Part shown: piece by piece, positions 34,741 to 44,885 of the stretch | How the letters are laid out: every line of letters begins with the position of its first letter | Numbering within the stretch: position 1 is the stretch's first letter | Assembly: GCA_946811185.2 (NCBI GenBank) | Contig: OX328099.1 | Coordinates: forward strand, 20,797,859-20,861,858 | From: Hippopus hippopus | Lineage: Eukaryota > Mollusca > Bivalvia > Cardiida > Cardiidae | Reading direction: 5' to 3' | DNA: 64,000 bases | The notes under the pieces: model-generated | What the model was told of the DNA's origin: nothing | Databases searched by the model: none | The model's input: the letters and a program-made list of their open reading frames with translations, nothing else | Made by a program: the position numbers and the translations under genes

Positions 34741-36774
34741 CTCCCCCGGGTATGCCTCATCAAAAAAGAATGGCTTCTGGCTTTGATATACTATTATTTG
34801 TATGTGGTATATAGCATCATTGTCTTGAGCCAATACCAAAGCTGCCTGTTCACAATTTCCATAAAAATCTTGTCATAAATCATAAGTCAAACAGGCTGAA
34901 ACCATTTTTACCTCTTCAAACAACCATTATTATTATTACCTGAATGGCCAATCAAAAAACAAAGATTTACATTTAGCCCTATTTAATTGCCATTTTGCAT
35001 AGGGTTTGGCCAAAGCTATCTCAGCCAAAACTTTAAACCTCTGTCTTAATCATCATCCGATTTTTCAGCGTTGAAATATCATAGATAATTGACTTACCAA
35101 TCATGTTAAGCTTTGGTTACAGTTGGATACCTTGTCTTATAATTTTTTTGTAAATGGCAAAACTATCACATCATATACAACAACTGCCTGTGTTGCAAAT
35201 GATAAAAGATGCCTATACACTGTCAGTGCTTGCGCTGCCAATCGACATCGATTAATTAATTCAGCTGTCGATTAATTCTTCCAATTGTCGATAAAAATTG
35301 TCAATTAATTTATTCCAAAAAAAAGTCGGATAAAATTCCCTTTACTTGCCTGGATCACGCGCTAATTTGCACCGGAAATGTGGTAATTGCTTGTTTCACA
35401 CCTCGACGGACGCAACCTTAGGTAATCGACAGGTCACAATTGGCTTGTATATTCCACAACGCGTGTGATGTTATCGGTTGTTATTCTAAGCCGTTAATTG
35501 GAGAACGCGATTATTTGTTTATTTCACGTTAAATTTTGATTTACTATTTTACCTGACGCAGTGATAGAATGCCTTGGATTTCAATACTGCCAGAAACGGC
35601 AATGGCGACTACAGGAAACCAATTAGATATATCATAAATTCGTTTACATTGCTAACGTAAACCTGCGCTGTTTAAATGTTGGCGAACAAAAAGAAAACAA
35701 TAATTCATAATTGACTTTAATTGACATGTTGACATTATTCTAATAAATCTTGTTCTTGAACCCTTAAAATCTTATCATTCTTTACTTATACGTCAACATG
35801 GGTCGTCCTAAACGAAAACTAGCGCAAATTAAAAAAGATAATAAACTAAGGAAAATTTAACTGCATTTACAGTATTGGATTTAGCAGTGGTACCAGTGGA
35901 TAGGAGTATGAAATTTCAAATTAAATTTAAAGGCTTAGGTTGATAACCTCGTCCACTTCACTGTTTAGGTACTATCGAGTGAATGACTTTATTTAAGACA
36001 TTTTATCCTCTCCTCCTCATTGACCTTATTAGAAAATAATTAAGGTCAGCAGGTAATAAAGGGAGGTAATTCATCATGTAATAGAAAATTTTCTCCTTTA
36101 CTTGTGCACATCATTTATTACAATAGAAAAAAATGTTGTTTGGTAAAGAAGTAACCATTCATCAAAAGAAACTAGGACATATATGTCTGTATGCTTTTAT
36201 GCAAATAATGTGGGAAAAGGAGAACTATCCTTAGGAAATGGTGTAGAACAAATTTTCCTTTTCCTACAATATCTTCTACAATGTAAGATTAAAATGAAAT
36301 TTTGTCTTTTGGTAAAGGAGTAACCATTCATCAAAAGAAACTAGGACCTAAAAGCCTTTATGCTTTTATGTAACTATTGTGGGAGGGAGCACTATCCCAG
36401 GAAATGGTATAGAGCAAATTCTCCTTTCCCACAATATTTTCTACAAGGTAAGATTAAATATATATGACCATTTTTTTATTATTATTACTGTAATGGAAAT
36501 GATTATGTGAATGAAAGTTTGAAAATATGAGTAAAAAACAAAGTTAATGCTACATGTGCATGTCTTTTCTTTTAAACCAAACTTCGCGCGCTTAATTTGT
36601 CTATTATTTTTTTCAAGAAAAAATTGTTGGCCATTATTTTACTTGGGCCAGAGCTAGCACTGCACTGTTTACCAACTTACAACAATTAATAGTATTGCAT
36701 TAGTTGTACTAATCCTTCAAGTTGGAAATTCACTTGGAAAAATAAAGCAAAGCCTATCATGAAGTCATGTTTTT
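34741..36774. other. Gene-free stretch with a ~169-bp tandem duplication
   Basis: At 36139-36296 and 36307-36455 a unit with (T)TTGGTAAAG(A/G)AGTAACCATTC, then CAAAAGAAACTAGGAC and a GTGGGA...TTTCC hairpin, is repeated head to tail. It resembles family M ends. The rest, including 34741-36130, shows no gene or element boundary that I can defend. Confidence 0.45.
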
Positions 36775-37848
36775 AGCTCCACTGGCCGAAGGCCAGAGAC
36801 CTATTGTCATGGCGTTGTGTCCGTCGTGCGTCCGTCCGTCCGTGCGTGCGTGCGTCCGTAAACTTTTTCTTTAAAAAACTTCTCCTCAGAAACTATTGAC
36901 TGGATTTTTACCAAATTTCACAGGAATGTTCCTTTGGTGGTCCTCTCTCAAATTCCTTCAAATAATTGTGTTCCATGAAGAATTCTGGTTGCCATGGCAA
37001 CCAAAGTAAAAAACCTTTAAAAATCTTCTCCTCCCAAACCGCTATTTGGATAGCATTATTATTTTGCAGGAATGTTTCTTAGATACAGGTTTACAGAATT
37101 CCTTAAAAAAAAAAAAAAGATCTGTCAAAAAACATGGCTTTTATGGGAGACTCATTTTCCTTTTATGGTATAAAGTAAAATCTTTGAAAAATTTCTTCTC
37201 TAAAACTATTCATTGGATTTCATTGTTGTTTTGCAGGAAAGTTCCTATGGTTTCGGCCAGAGAGCTATTGTCATGGCGTTGTGTCTGTCCGTCCGTTCGT
37301 TCGTCCGTTCGTCCGTGCGTGCGTCCGTAAACTTTTTCTTTAAAAAACTTCTCCTCAGAAACTATTGACTGGATTTTTACCAAATTTCACAGGAATGTTC
37401 CTTTGGTGGTCCTCTTTCAAATTCCTTCAAATAATTGTGTTCCATGAAGAATTCTGGTTGCCATGGCAACCAAAGTAAAAAACCTTTAAAAATCTTCTCC
37501 TCCCAAACCGCTATTTGGATAGCATTATTATTTTGCAGGAATGTTCCTTAGATACAGGTTTACAGAATTCCTTAAAAAAAAAAAGATCTGTCAAAAAACA
37601 TGGCTTTTATGGGAGACTCATTTTCCTTTTATGGTATAAAGTAAAATCTTTGAAAAATTTCTTCTCTAAAACTATTTATTGGATTTCATTGTTGTTTTGC
37701 AGGTAAGTTCCTATGGTGGTTGTCTACCAAATTGTTTCTTCAGTGAGCTAAAATGCAGGATTGAATGATAATTGTTAAAAACTTCCTTTCGCCATTATAG
37801 AAATATCAGGCCTGTGGAGCGATACAGGCGCTCAAGCGCCTCTAGTTT
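36775..37848 (+). mobile_element. Helentron-like element B2, head-to-tail dimer
   Basis: B-type 5' palindrome at 36775, then a first core unit to about 37250. At 37251 the sequence restarts within the 5' region (TCGGCCAGAGAGCTATTGTC) and the whole core is repeated, offset 464 bp, nearly identical. The 3' end is a variant: CCTGTGGAGCGATACA, then hairpin AGGCGCTCAAGCGCCT and CTAGTTT, in place of GGGCCATCATGGCCC/CTCTTG. Confidence 0.75.
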
Positions 37849-37851
37849 ATT

Positions 37852-38248
37852 AGATAGGCTGTTTTCAAAGAAAATCTGAGGTATTGCTATAGCCTTGGCA
37901 TCCACGTTGTTGGCGTTCTCGACGTAGGCACCCGCATGCGGTGGTCTTGTGTCTCGTATGCCCCCACATTGATGGATTCAGAACATTATGTCAGTCCAAT
38001 TATCCAAAACTTAAAATTATGTCTCCCCGCTGTTGTTTTTGGCAGCACAGTCTGTCTGTCTCTCTGTTCATCTGCTTTTCCGATTCCAGATGAAATCTCT
38101 GAATATGTTAGGATGATTTTGATATAATTTCATACATTTGTTCAGTATAACCTACCGGCAGTTGTGTAAAAAACCAAAAATTTCATCGGCTCAAAACCAG
38201 GGTATGCCTTATTTGAAAAGAATAGCCTGCCCTTGATAAACCATACAA
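37852..38248 (+). repeat. Family C repeat, copy 3, left of the hAT insertion
   Basis: GGCTGTTTTCAAAGAAAATCTGAGGTATTG and TAGCCTTGGCATCC match the starts at 30762 and 50494. It runs to the 8-bp duplication GTTACAAA, where the hAT element begins. On the far side of that element is an A-type 3' terminus (41832-41876), which may be the end of this or of an enclosing element. Confidence 0.5.
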
Positions 38249-38256
38249 GTTACAAA
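38249..38256. repeat. Target-site duplication of the hAT element (left)
   Basis: GTTACAAA at 38249-38256 is identical to 41824-41831. Eight bp is the length typical of hAT insertion. Confidence 0.9.
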
Positions 38257-38796
38257 CAGGGCTCCGGAAATTTTTCAATCTGAATCGGTCCAGGCCGGCC
38301 CCTTCCCCTCCTCCAATACTATTGTACCCCTACTCGGTACCCAGAGGCATATAAATAAAGTCGCATGTTTATGTCTCTGACCTACCCCACCCCCGATCGT
38401 TGCCTGGTTTAAATGTCATAATATATATCAATTTCTGTTGCAGGTTTCTCTTTCTTGTGATGGATTTTTGTTCAAGCTTACATGATTGAGAATGACATAC
38501 GCAGACGAATATTCAATAGTAAAGCACAGTTGACAGTCGTACCTTGTTTACGCATGGCATCCTACACTTCCGGTTGTGTATAAAATTGCACTTCCGGCAA
38601 TGTAGCAGAAGGTGCCCATCGACGTCGATTTGACAATTAAAATTTTTCATTCATTCAACGTTTTTCTTTTGTCAATTTTTATACATCCAATAGCGTTGTG
38701 TTGCAAATGGCCACTGCTTGATCACAATCATAATTCAATTGCAGTGTTCGCCCCTGTGCCACGTCGAGGCCCAACACATCCGTCTTCAACAGGGGA

Positions 38797-38834
38797 TTTT
38801 TTTTTTTTTTTTTCATTTTATTTATTAATTTATT
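38797..38834 (-). promoter_or_regulatory. AATAAA signals next to a genomic A(17) tract
   Basis: On the transposase strand, about 70-85 nt after the stop, three AATAAA hexamers (38829-38834, 38821-38826, 38817-38822) precede 17 consecutive A (38813 to 38797). The first signal is 16 nt before the tract, the usual signal-to-cleavage distance. This could be the polyadenylation site of the transposase transcript or the fossil poly(A) tail of a reverse-transcribed copy. Confidence 0.6.
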
Positions 38835-38902
38835 AAATCCTGATTAAATTCTTACAATGAAATATACATAAATGTTACCATATAGCAAAGTCCAGATTAA
38901 AC

Positions 38903-41290
38903 TTATAAAAGTTTGTTCTGGCCTTTTGTGTTTTTGAAAATGTGACGACCTGCACTCATTCTAGTACGCCAAGCGCGAAATATTGGCAACGGGTCAAATT
39001 CAGGAAGTGCAGGTCCATTGATAGAAATTCGCATCAATTTGTCCAACATTTCGACGTTCAGACTACATCGCAGTCGTGTCTTGATCAGGTTCTGCTTTGA
39101 AAACCCACGTTCACACTCTACAGAACTGACAGGCAGTATTCTGCTGATAGCTAAAAGCTTTGTCATGTTAGGAAATTCCCTTTGAAAATGTTCTGCTGAA
39201 AGCATTTCCTCGGCGAGGGAAGACATTGTCAGCCTTTCCTGCTTTTCGGTGGCTGGTGTTCTTCCGCATTTTGCGAACATGTGATTCTTGAACAGTGACC
39301 ATTCTCGTTTTGCGCCATCAGCACACACAGGGGGTGTATCAGGTCCCCTTTTCTCACCGAAATGCTCCAACAGAACATTCATTTTGTCAGAGCCAAATTT
39401 GGCCTTTTCTTCAACTGACTTAGGGAACGTTTCTGGGTTAAAGATAGAAAGAGCATCCCAGATTTCTAGCCGAGGAAACCGACTCTGTATGCTATCTTTG
39501 AGAATACGTGAGAATTCAGACACGACTACGGGTAGCCTAGCATCCCTGGGATGGCGTTTTATTTCAAAATCGTGAAATGTCTGCGCATTTCTGTAACTTT
39601 CTAAGAATTCACCTAAATTTTTACCATAGGTTGGCTCTTCAACCAAATATTGTTGCTCAATAGAATCGCACACAGCAACTAGAGTTTCGTGCAGGTCACA
39701 ATAATGTAAATTCCGTTCTTGGAATTTACGTGATACCTGAGCAATATCACTCATTATATCGCTAAAAAAGTGAGTTAAAAATAAAAATTTGTAGGATGAC
39801 ATGGCACAGTAGAGTGATTCAGCCATCTGATCGTCATCGCTATCGCTCTGTAGAGATTTTAACAGAGACTTAAGTGATCTGCGGACATTAGTCACGCAAT
39901 TTGCAAAGCTAAGCCACCTGATTTGATGGACGGCTAAAGGTTTAATCTTTGGGTCATCCAAAACTTCCTGCCAGACTCTTAAGTGCTCAAGTCTTTTACT
40001 TGATCGACTAAAATATGCATGTATTGAATGCAATGCTCCTTCATAGTAATTCACTTCTTTCACTGATTTTGCAGCATCAAGGCTCGATAAAGCAAGTTTA
40101 TGAGCTACGCAGTGCATTGACAGCATGTACGGGTTTTGTTCTTTCAGTCGATTGGCAACACCATTGTGTTTACCCGTCATAACAGCAGCACCATCGGAAC
40201 CAAACCCATAAACTGTGGAAATATCTATGTCACAGGCTCTGACGTAGCTTATTATTGAATTATAAACGACACTCGAGTCTGCAGATGCCAACTTAATCAA
40301 AGTCAAATATTTGGTTTGCACGGAGCCATTATCGATGTAACTGATAAATACTATCATGTGTTTTTCTAGGCCTAGATCAGTGCTTTCATCCACCATTAGC
40401 CCCAGCGCTGGGCTATTTCTTAATTTCACCAAGAGTGTCTCATCAAGATGATCAGAAATCAGACTTATAAATTCAGAGCAAGCACTGTCTTCTTGATAGA
40501 GGTTTTTCGTTAAGCACGTGTCGTTACATAATTGCAGTTGACAGAGCTCTGAGTACATAGATATTGGCAAGTTCGTTTTAGCAACAGTATATGCCGTTCT
40601 AATAAGCCTGCATACAGCGGCTTCTATTTTGTTGAATTCTTTTACTATGCAATCTGATACCGATGGTATTTTTTTCGACTGAGTTTCTGTGTCAAGCTGT
40701 ACAGAATTTACATGCCCGCTACTGCTCTCGTGCTCACGTAATGTAGAGATACGAAAATTCTTTGAGCCAGACAGTGAGAATTTTGACTTGCTTTTGTGCA
40801 AAATACACAGAGAACAGAACATTGCGTCATTTTCAAACTTGAGCCACTTAAACTCGTCTAACCAAGATTTTTGAAATGACTTTTTAGCTGAAGTATCTTC
40901 AGTCTTTGCCTGCTTTGTATTTTGTTCCATGGAATTGCCGTGACTAAGCTTTCTTTTCTTAGTTTTCGTTTTTAGTTCATGGTTCTGTTTGCTGCTTTTT
41001 AGGACAGAAAAAACATTTTTTGTAGATGCATCCGCATCATCAATTGGTTGCCCAGGCCAATTGAATTTGTCATTAACTGTGGTAATATGACTTATTTTTG
41101 AGTTGCTAGTACAACTCTGCGACTCTGTCGGGTCCCCAGTCCGACTTTTTGAGCCATCCAGTTGCCCAGGCTGGATTTGTTTGTCAAGATGACTAGGGTT
41201 GCCAAGCCTGTCATTTGACTTTTTGAACATCGCAAGGATATTCTGTTGTAGAGCCATTTCGATTTCATTCGAACAGCAATAGACAGCCAT
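38903..41290 (-). CDS. hAT-family transposase, ZNF862/KIAA1586-like
   Basis: A single-exon frame of 795 codons, full length for the group. Order of parts: N-terminal low-complexity region; basic stretch TKTKKRKL (residues 108-115, likely nuclear localisation); TTF/BED-type zinc finger about 143-196 with Cys159, Cys162, His187 and His193; RNase H-like hAT core with VDEST (Asp301), GFGSDGAAVMTG (Asp366), the CVAH motif (Cys394, His397) and RW at 458-459; C-terminal dimerisation region with SSVECERGFS (Glu725) to about 755. The DDE triad is thus Asp301, Asp366, Glu725 by family analogy. Its role is cut-and-paste transposition of its own element, acting on the CAGGG ends. The annotated ATG is the first in frame. 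The second, at residue 12 (MALQQNILAMF), fits the family start better. The window shows no stop, frameshift or missing key residue. ZNF862-like proteins can also be domesticated host genes, but intact ends and target duplication here favour a live or recently live transposon. Confidence 0.9.
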   Translation of the reverse strand: MAVYCCSNEIEMALQQNILAMFKKSNDRLGNPSHLDKQIQPGQLDGSKSRTGDPTESQSCTSNSKISHITTVNDKFNWPGQPIDDADASTKNVFSVLKSSKQNHELKTKTKKRKLSHGNSMEQNTKQAKTEDTSAKKSFQKSWLDEFKWLKFENDAMFCSLCILHKSKSKFSLSGSKNFRISTLREHESSSGHVNSVQLDTETQSKKIPSVSDCIVKEFNKIEAAVCRLIRTAYTVAKTNLPISMYSELCQLQLCNDTCLTKNLYQEDSACSEFISLISDHLDETLLVKLRNSPALGLMVDESTDLGLEKHMIVFISYIDNGSVQTKYLTLIKLASADSSVVYNSIISYVRACDIDISTVYGFGSDGAAVMTGKHNGVANRLKEQNPYMLSMHCVAHKLALSSLDAAKSVKEVNYYEGALHSIHAYFSRSSKRLEHLRVWQEVLDDPKIKPLAVHQIRWLSFANCVTNVRRSLKSLLKSLQSDSDDDQMAESLYCAMSSYKFLFLTHFFSDIMSDIAQVSRKFQERNLHYCDLHETLVAVCDSIEQQYLVEEPTYGKNLGEFLESYRNAQTFHDFEIKRHPRDARLPVVVSEFSRILKDSIQSRFPRLEIWDALSIFNPETFPKSVEEKAKFGSDKMNVLLEHFGEKRGPDTPPVCADGAKREWSLFKNHMFAKCGRTPATEKQERLTMSSLAEEMLSAEHFQREFPNMTKLLAISRILPVSSVECERGFSKQNLIKTRLRCSLNVEMLDKLMRISINGPALPEFDPLPIFRAWRTRMSAGRHIFKNTKGQNKLL

Positions 41291-41823
41291 ACTCGTCTCG
41301 TTTTATACACTTCTCTTTTTTTTTGAGTACTACAAATTTGTTTCACGAGTAGCGGCAATTAAAATTGTCGCAATGTTTGATGACCTGTATTTTAAAGACG
41401 CAGCCTCAAACTTCAAACATGTTTAAAATTATTGTCGGTTCTAAACCCCATTCACAAGCACCAATTATACATTATGCAAACTCGATATCATTTGCTCGAT
41501 CAAGCATGAAACTGAAACAAAAATATTGGCCAACTGCGAACACAACGTAAGAACCAGTCCACGTGCGGGGAATCACCTAATCTGTGCCTTGCGGGTAAAC
41601 TCGTTATCGGATATTCTCCACGCTTGGATGTAATGTGTGAAAACCCTGAACCCTAGCTGTGTTTTGTGGATTTTTATTGACAGTTGGTGTTATACGCAAA
41701 TATAGATCCAGAATTGCTTTGAAAAACTCGGACCGATTTATAGGTATGTTTTCGCAATTCTAATCGGTCCGGCAACTCAAAAATCGGTCTGGACTGGCAT
41801 TTTGTTGGTTTTCTGGAGCCCTG

Positions 41824-41831
41824 GTTACAAA
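41824..41831. repeat. Target-site duplication of the hAT element (right)
   Basis: GTTACAAA, identical to 38249-38256. Confidence 0.9.
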
Positions 41832-41897
41832 TATACTCAGGTGAGCGATAAAGGACCATCATGGTCCTCTTGTTTTTTTCATGGAGCTATGAAAAAA
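41832..41897 (+). mobile_element. A-type Helentron-like 3' terminus
   Basis: ACTCAGGTGAGCGATAAAG, then hairpin GGACCATCATGGTCC and TCTTGTTTTTT. The paired hairpin changes (GGACC/GGTCC in place of GGGCC/GGCCC) preserve the stem. It is followed by the palindrome TTTTTTCATGGAGCTATGAA. Its 5' partner is not certain (A7 at 33545, or family C at 37852). Confidence 0.7.
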
Positions 41898-42033
41898 ATT
41901 TTTCAGCCAATCAGAATTTGCCAATGTTCATCAAATATTGAATTATTAATTAATGATGTTTTCAATATGATGGCCTTAAAATTATGCGCTTTCTGTGGCA
42001 AAATAGCTCTGTGAAATTGTATATAACTTTAGC

Positions 42034-42312
42034 TCACATTTCAATATCAGTCTTCTTAATTTCACATTTAATGTTCTTTAACAACATGTCTGTGCTGCCT
42101 GGCTTAGGATTGTAGACCTTTGACTTCAAATAACCTCAAAGGAAGAAGTTGCACAGGTTGAGGTTGGGACAGTGGTCAGGCCAGGATAACCCTCAGTGAT
42201 TTACCTCTGGATATCGTCTTGATATTTTCCTTTTACTGAACATATCGTGTAAAAGGTTTATCACAGTATTAGATGTGTGTACCGTAGCACCATCCTGCAT
42301 AAACCATGTTTT
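42034..42312 (-). pseudogene. mariner/IS630-type transposase remnant
   Basis: One continuous - strand frame reads KTWFMQDGATVHTSNT, then NLLHDMF, then WPDHCPNLNLCNFFL, GYLKSKVYNPKPGST and CEIKKTDIEM before a stop. This is the C-terminal half of a DDE_3-type transposase. It has two in-frame TGA codons, one at the tryptophan of the FFLWGYLK motif. The second catalytic aspartate of the expected SPDLNP motif is Asn (CPNLNL). It cannot be active. Confidence 0.75.
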
Positions 42313-42351
42313 GCAATGTAGGGGACTTCTTTTCTAGTGTGGGAACACACT

Positions 42352-42564
42352 TGTTTTTCAAACTTCTTCCTTTAATGTTACTATAAGGCAAAGGTCCTTA
42401 ATCCCATGCCAGACAGCACAGAAATGTTGTTGAGAAGATTAAATTTGAAATCAAGGAGACTGATACTGGAATGTTTCTGTAAGTGATTGCTAATATCATC
42501 ATGCATGTTCGGGATGGAATGAGCATAAAAAGCTGTCACATTGAAAATGTTACTAATTACTAAA
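42352..42564 (+). pseudogene. mariner-type transposase remnant, opposite strand
   Basis: The + strand reads CFSNFFL, stop, CYYKAKVLNPMPDSTEMLL, and after a frameshift EKIKFEIKETDTGM, homologous to the C-terminal part of the - strand remnant at 42034-42312. It probably continues as IANIIMHVRDGMSI toward 42564. The two remnants lie back to back about 40 bp apart. Confidence 0.65.
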
Positions 42565-42604
42565 ATGATGCCAGTGACAAAAAGGTACAGTCGTCCTTGC
42601 CGGT

Positions 42605-42822
42605 ACTGCGTCATCGATGAATCGCATCAGTTAAAAAATAGCGGATATGTCTTTATTTTGATTAGTTACTTTCAATATTCACAAACTGCAATAATAAAGC
42701 ACAATTTTCCTTCATGATTTGAAAATAATTACCCCCTTCATAAAACCGATAATTCATGTTAGACAAGTGAAGGTCATCTGCTGTGACATCATGGCCCTCG
42801 CCAGAAACAAAAACTATGGTAC
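42605..42822 (+). repeat. Dispersed repeat, copy 2
   Basis: Matches 5328-5560 (GTTACTTTCAATATTCACAAA; CCGATAATTCATGTT; GAAACAAAAACTATGGTAC). The copy ends within four bases of the SINE head that follows. Confidence 0.7.
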
Positions 42823-42849
42823 CTAAATCATCTTTTTGAAAAGTGCAGC

Positions 42850-42916
42850 TTAAACCCAGGGCCTCCAGATTACAAGTCCCACACTTTACCACTGAGTCAT
42901 GCAGGACCCCTAGTGA
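42850..42916 (-). mobile_element. SINE tRNA-like head
   Basis: On the - strand, GGTCCTGCATGACTCAGTGG, then TAAAGTGTGGGACTTG and CCCTGGGTTTAAGC give A-box- and B-box-like stretches. The same head, internally deleted, starts the SINE at 29102. No complete tRNA fold or CCA-compatible acceptor stem is visible. Confidence 0.6.
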
Positions 42917-43244
42917 CATGTACATGTATGATACTTACTTCTTCACGGTTTTCGCATATTGATGAAAACAGTGAAGGTATCGGCTAGCGTAAATTTAAGC
43001 TAGACTAAGGTACATTTTACCTAGACATGGGGTCATGTGGGAGGGATTGACAGGGACTCTTGTTGAGATCAATGAGTGCTTTTTATGCATATAGAGTTAC
43101 CTGTGTCCGTCTCTGTGTGCGTGTGTTAGTGCGTGTGTGCCATTCTTGTTTTTCATCAAAGTCAACCAGAATACCGGTATAGTAGCGGTTAATACTTCCA
43201 GTTTAAGACATTTAAATACCTTTCATTGAAGTGAAAATGGAGAT

Positions 43245-43362
43245 TTGTTAAATTGAATGATAATGATAATAGTTCTCGCGGAAATATAAACATGCGTAAG
43301 GTTAGTATTTTGTTATTTGCGAAATTTTAGACCCGCAGTAATATCCACTTTTACAGTAAACA
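43245..43362 (-). mobile_element. Short MITE (family N-like)
   Basis: The complement begins TACTGTAAAAGTGGATATTA, then TTCGCAAATAACAAAATAC. It resembles the N copies at 9285 and 22012 in its first 20 bp and in the GCG/TTTGCGAA motifs. Confidence 0.5.
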
Positions 43363-43365
43363 ATT

Positions 43366-43593
43366 TAACCCTTTCCCAAACAATCCCGGGTTTTCACGAC
43401 CCTGAGAAAGAAGCCTTTTAAAAACATTGTGGGAAAAGGAGAAATGCTGGTTACCAGCATTTTCTCCTTTTCCCCCAATGCTTTCTAGCCTTCCCAAAAC
43501 AAATTTCAATTTTTGAGTCCCATTTATTTTGTCGTCTGCAAGTGCTGTCAATTTGGACAAGTCTAGAAATTTGTTGTTTGGTAAAGAGTTAAT
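43366..43593. mobile_element. Hairpin MITE, family M copy 3
   Basis: Ends TTTAACCCTTTCCCAAACAATCC and TTGTTTGGTAAAGAGTTAA. The central hairpin GGGAAAAGGAG...GCATTTTCTCCTTTTCCC (43431-43475) has near-perfect pairing. It lies 250 bp upstream of the 23-nt FKBP exon. Confidence 0.8.
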
Positions 43594-43848
43594 AGACAAG
43601 TCAATTTTAGACTTTCCCAAATTGAAAGCACTGGTAGAGAACAAATTGAACGTTGCTTAAATGATGGGATTTGTCTTTTAAAGCTAGTTGACATTTTGGG
43701 AAAAGGAAAGACTGCTGGTTATGAAACAAGGTTTTCAAAATGCTTCTCTCTCAAGAATTGTTTGGTGAAGTTTGAAGACTACTACTGAATGCCTATATAA
43801 GTCACATGTATTTTACTTAATAATGATGCTTTCTGTGTTCCATTTTAG

Positions 43849-43871
43849 GATGGGATAAAGGAGTTATGGAG
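43849..43871 (+). CDS. FKBP12-type isomerase, 23-nt microexon 3
   Basis: Spliced between CATTTTAG and GTATGT. It reads GA, then WDKGVME, so codon GGA (Gly) is split with the previous exon. It carries the pocket tryptophan (Trp59 equivalent) that forms the floor of the FKBP ligand site. At 23 nt it is a microexon, and it preserves frame exactly (phase 1 in, phase 0 out). Splicing should need strong flanking signals; both consensus sites are good. Confidence 0.9.
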
Positions 43872-43928
43872 GTATGTATATGATTCCTACACAAAGTCCA
43901 TAAACAGTTTTGACTTCACATCTTTGAG

Positions 43929-44153
43929 TTAACCCTTTACCACACAGTCCTTAGTTTTAAAGACCCTGAGGAAGAAGCCTTTTCAAAACATCGTGGGAAA
44001 AGGAGAAAATGCAGGTATCCAGCATTTTCTCTTTTTCCCACGTTTTCTAACCTTTCAAAGAAAAATGTCCGAATTCGTGCAGCTCTGAATTTGTCGTCTG
44101 CAAATGCTCTGAATTTGGACCAGTCTTAAGTTTTGTTGTCTGGTAAAGAGTTA
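43929..44153. mobile_element. Hairpin MITE, family M copy 4
   Basis: Ends TTAACCCTTTACCACACAGTCC and TTGTCTGGTAAAGAGTTA. Central hairpin CGTGGGAAAAGGAGAAAATG and its complement. It starts only 57 bp downstream of the microexon, so copies 3 and 4 bracket that exon in the same orientation. Confidence 0.8.
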
Positions 44154-44332
44154 GTTGCACAGTCAAACTGGTACACGGGAAGCACTAAAAGTATGCTATA
44201 GTGCTCTCTAAAGGTGGTGCTTAACACATTTATCTACACTGGAAACTCAAATACTTGTTTACCACAAGTTGCATGTATAGTAAATGTGGCCACTAGGACA
44301 AGTTTTACTGAAATCCGAAAAGTCATTACATG

Positions 44333-44595
44333 TGAGCCGTGCTCTGTGAAAAGGGGGCTTAATGCATCTGCAAAAAGTATCAACCCTTGTCAGCCTGAGC
44401 ATTCCAGGCAAGCTGACATGGGTTGAAACTTTTTGCTATTGGTCAATTTTCTGTATGTTTAAGGACCATTCTACCCCAGGATTCATTTGTTTGTTACACG
44501 AAATGGGTTTTATGGATCCATAATAATGTATTGACTTGCTTGGTATGATGCACCATGCAGATGCATTAAACCCCCTTTTGCCAGATTATGGCTCA
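44333..44595. mobile_element. TIR MITE, family Q copy 1
   Basis: Left TGAGCCGTGCTCTGTGAAAA, then GGGGGCTTAATGCATCTGC, is inverted at the right (GCAGATGCATTAA, CCCCCTTTTGCCAGATTATG, GCTCA), about 35 bp with few mismatches. Inside are CAGCCTG/CAAGCTGACATGGGTTGAA palindromic parts. A second copy is at 62547-62819. Confidence 0.75.
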
Positions 44596-44885
44596 ATTCA
44601 TGTGATCCATTGTTAGTTGTATGGTCAGGTGGCAGGGGTCTGCCACCTGACCCAACAACGAATTAATTATACTGCAAAGTTTTACCATTCCAACATGTAT
44701 TCGGCGAAATTTCCCTTTTTTATGGTCTCCTGAATCAAATACGCTGACGAAATAGAATTTTCCTTCTGAGTGCTCCAATTCATTGAAAACTGATGTTACT
44801 TAGAACTGAAGTCACTGAAACCTTGGTAAAACATGCAGTTTGGTGCTTGAGCTGGATGTCACTGCGATAGACATTCCACGTTTTT

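Larger units (their letters stand above)
38257..41823. mobile_element. Complete hAT-superfamily DNA transposon
   Basis: A 3,567-bp element in the third FKBP segment gap (between exons 31246 and 43849). Its ends CAGGGCTCCGGAAA and TTTCTGGAGCCCTG are inverted with one early mismatch. Subterminal (T)CGGTCC/GGACCGA motifs repeat near both ends (38286, 41764, 41785). A perfect 8-bp duplication flanks it. It carries one long uninterrupted frame on the - strand. Ends, duplication and frame are all intact, so the insertion is young. Confidence 0.9.
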
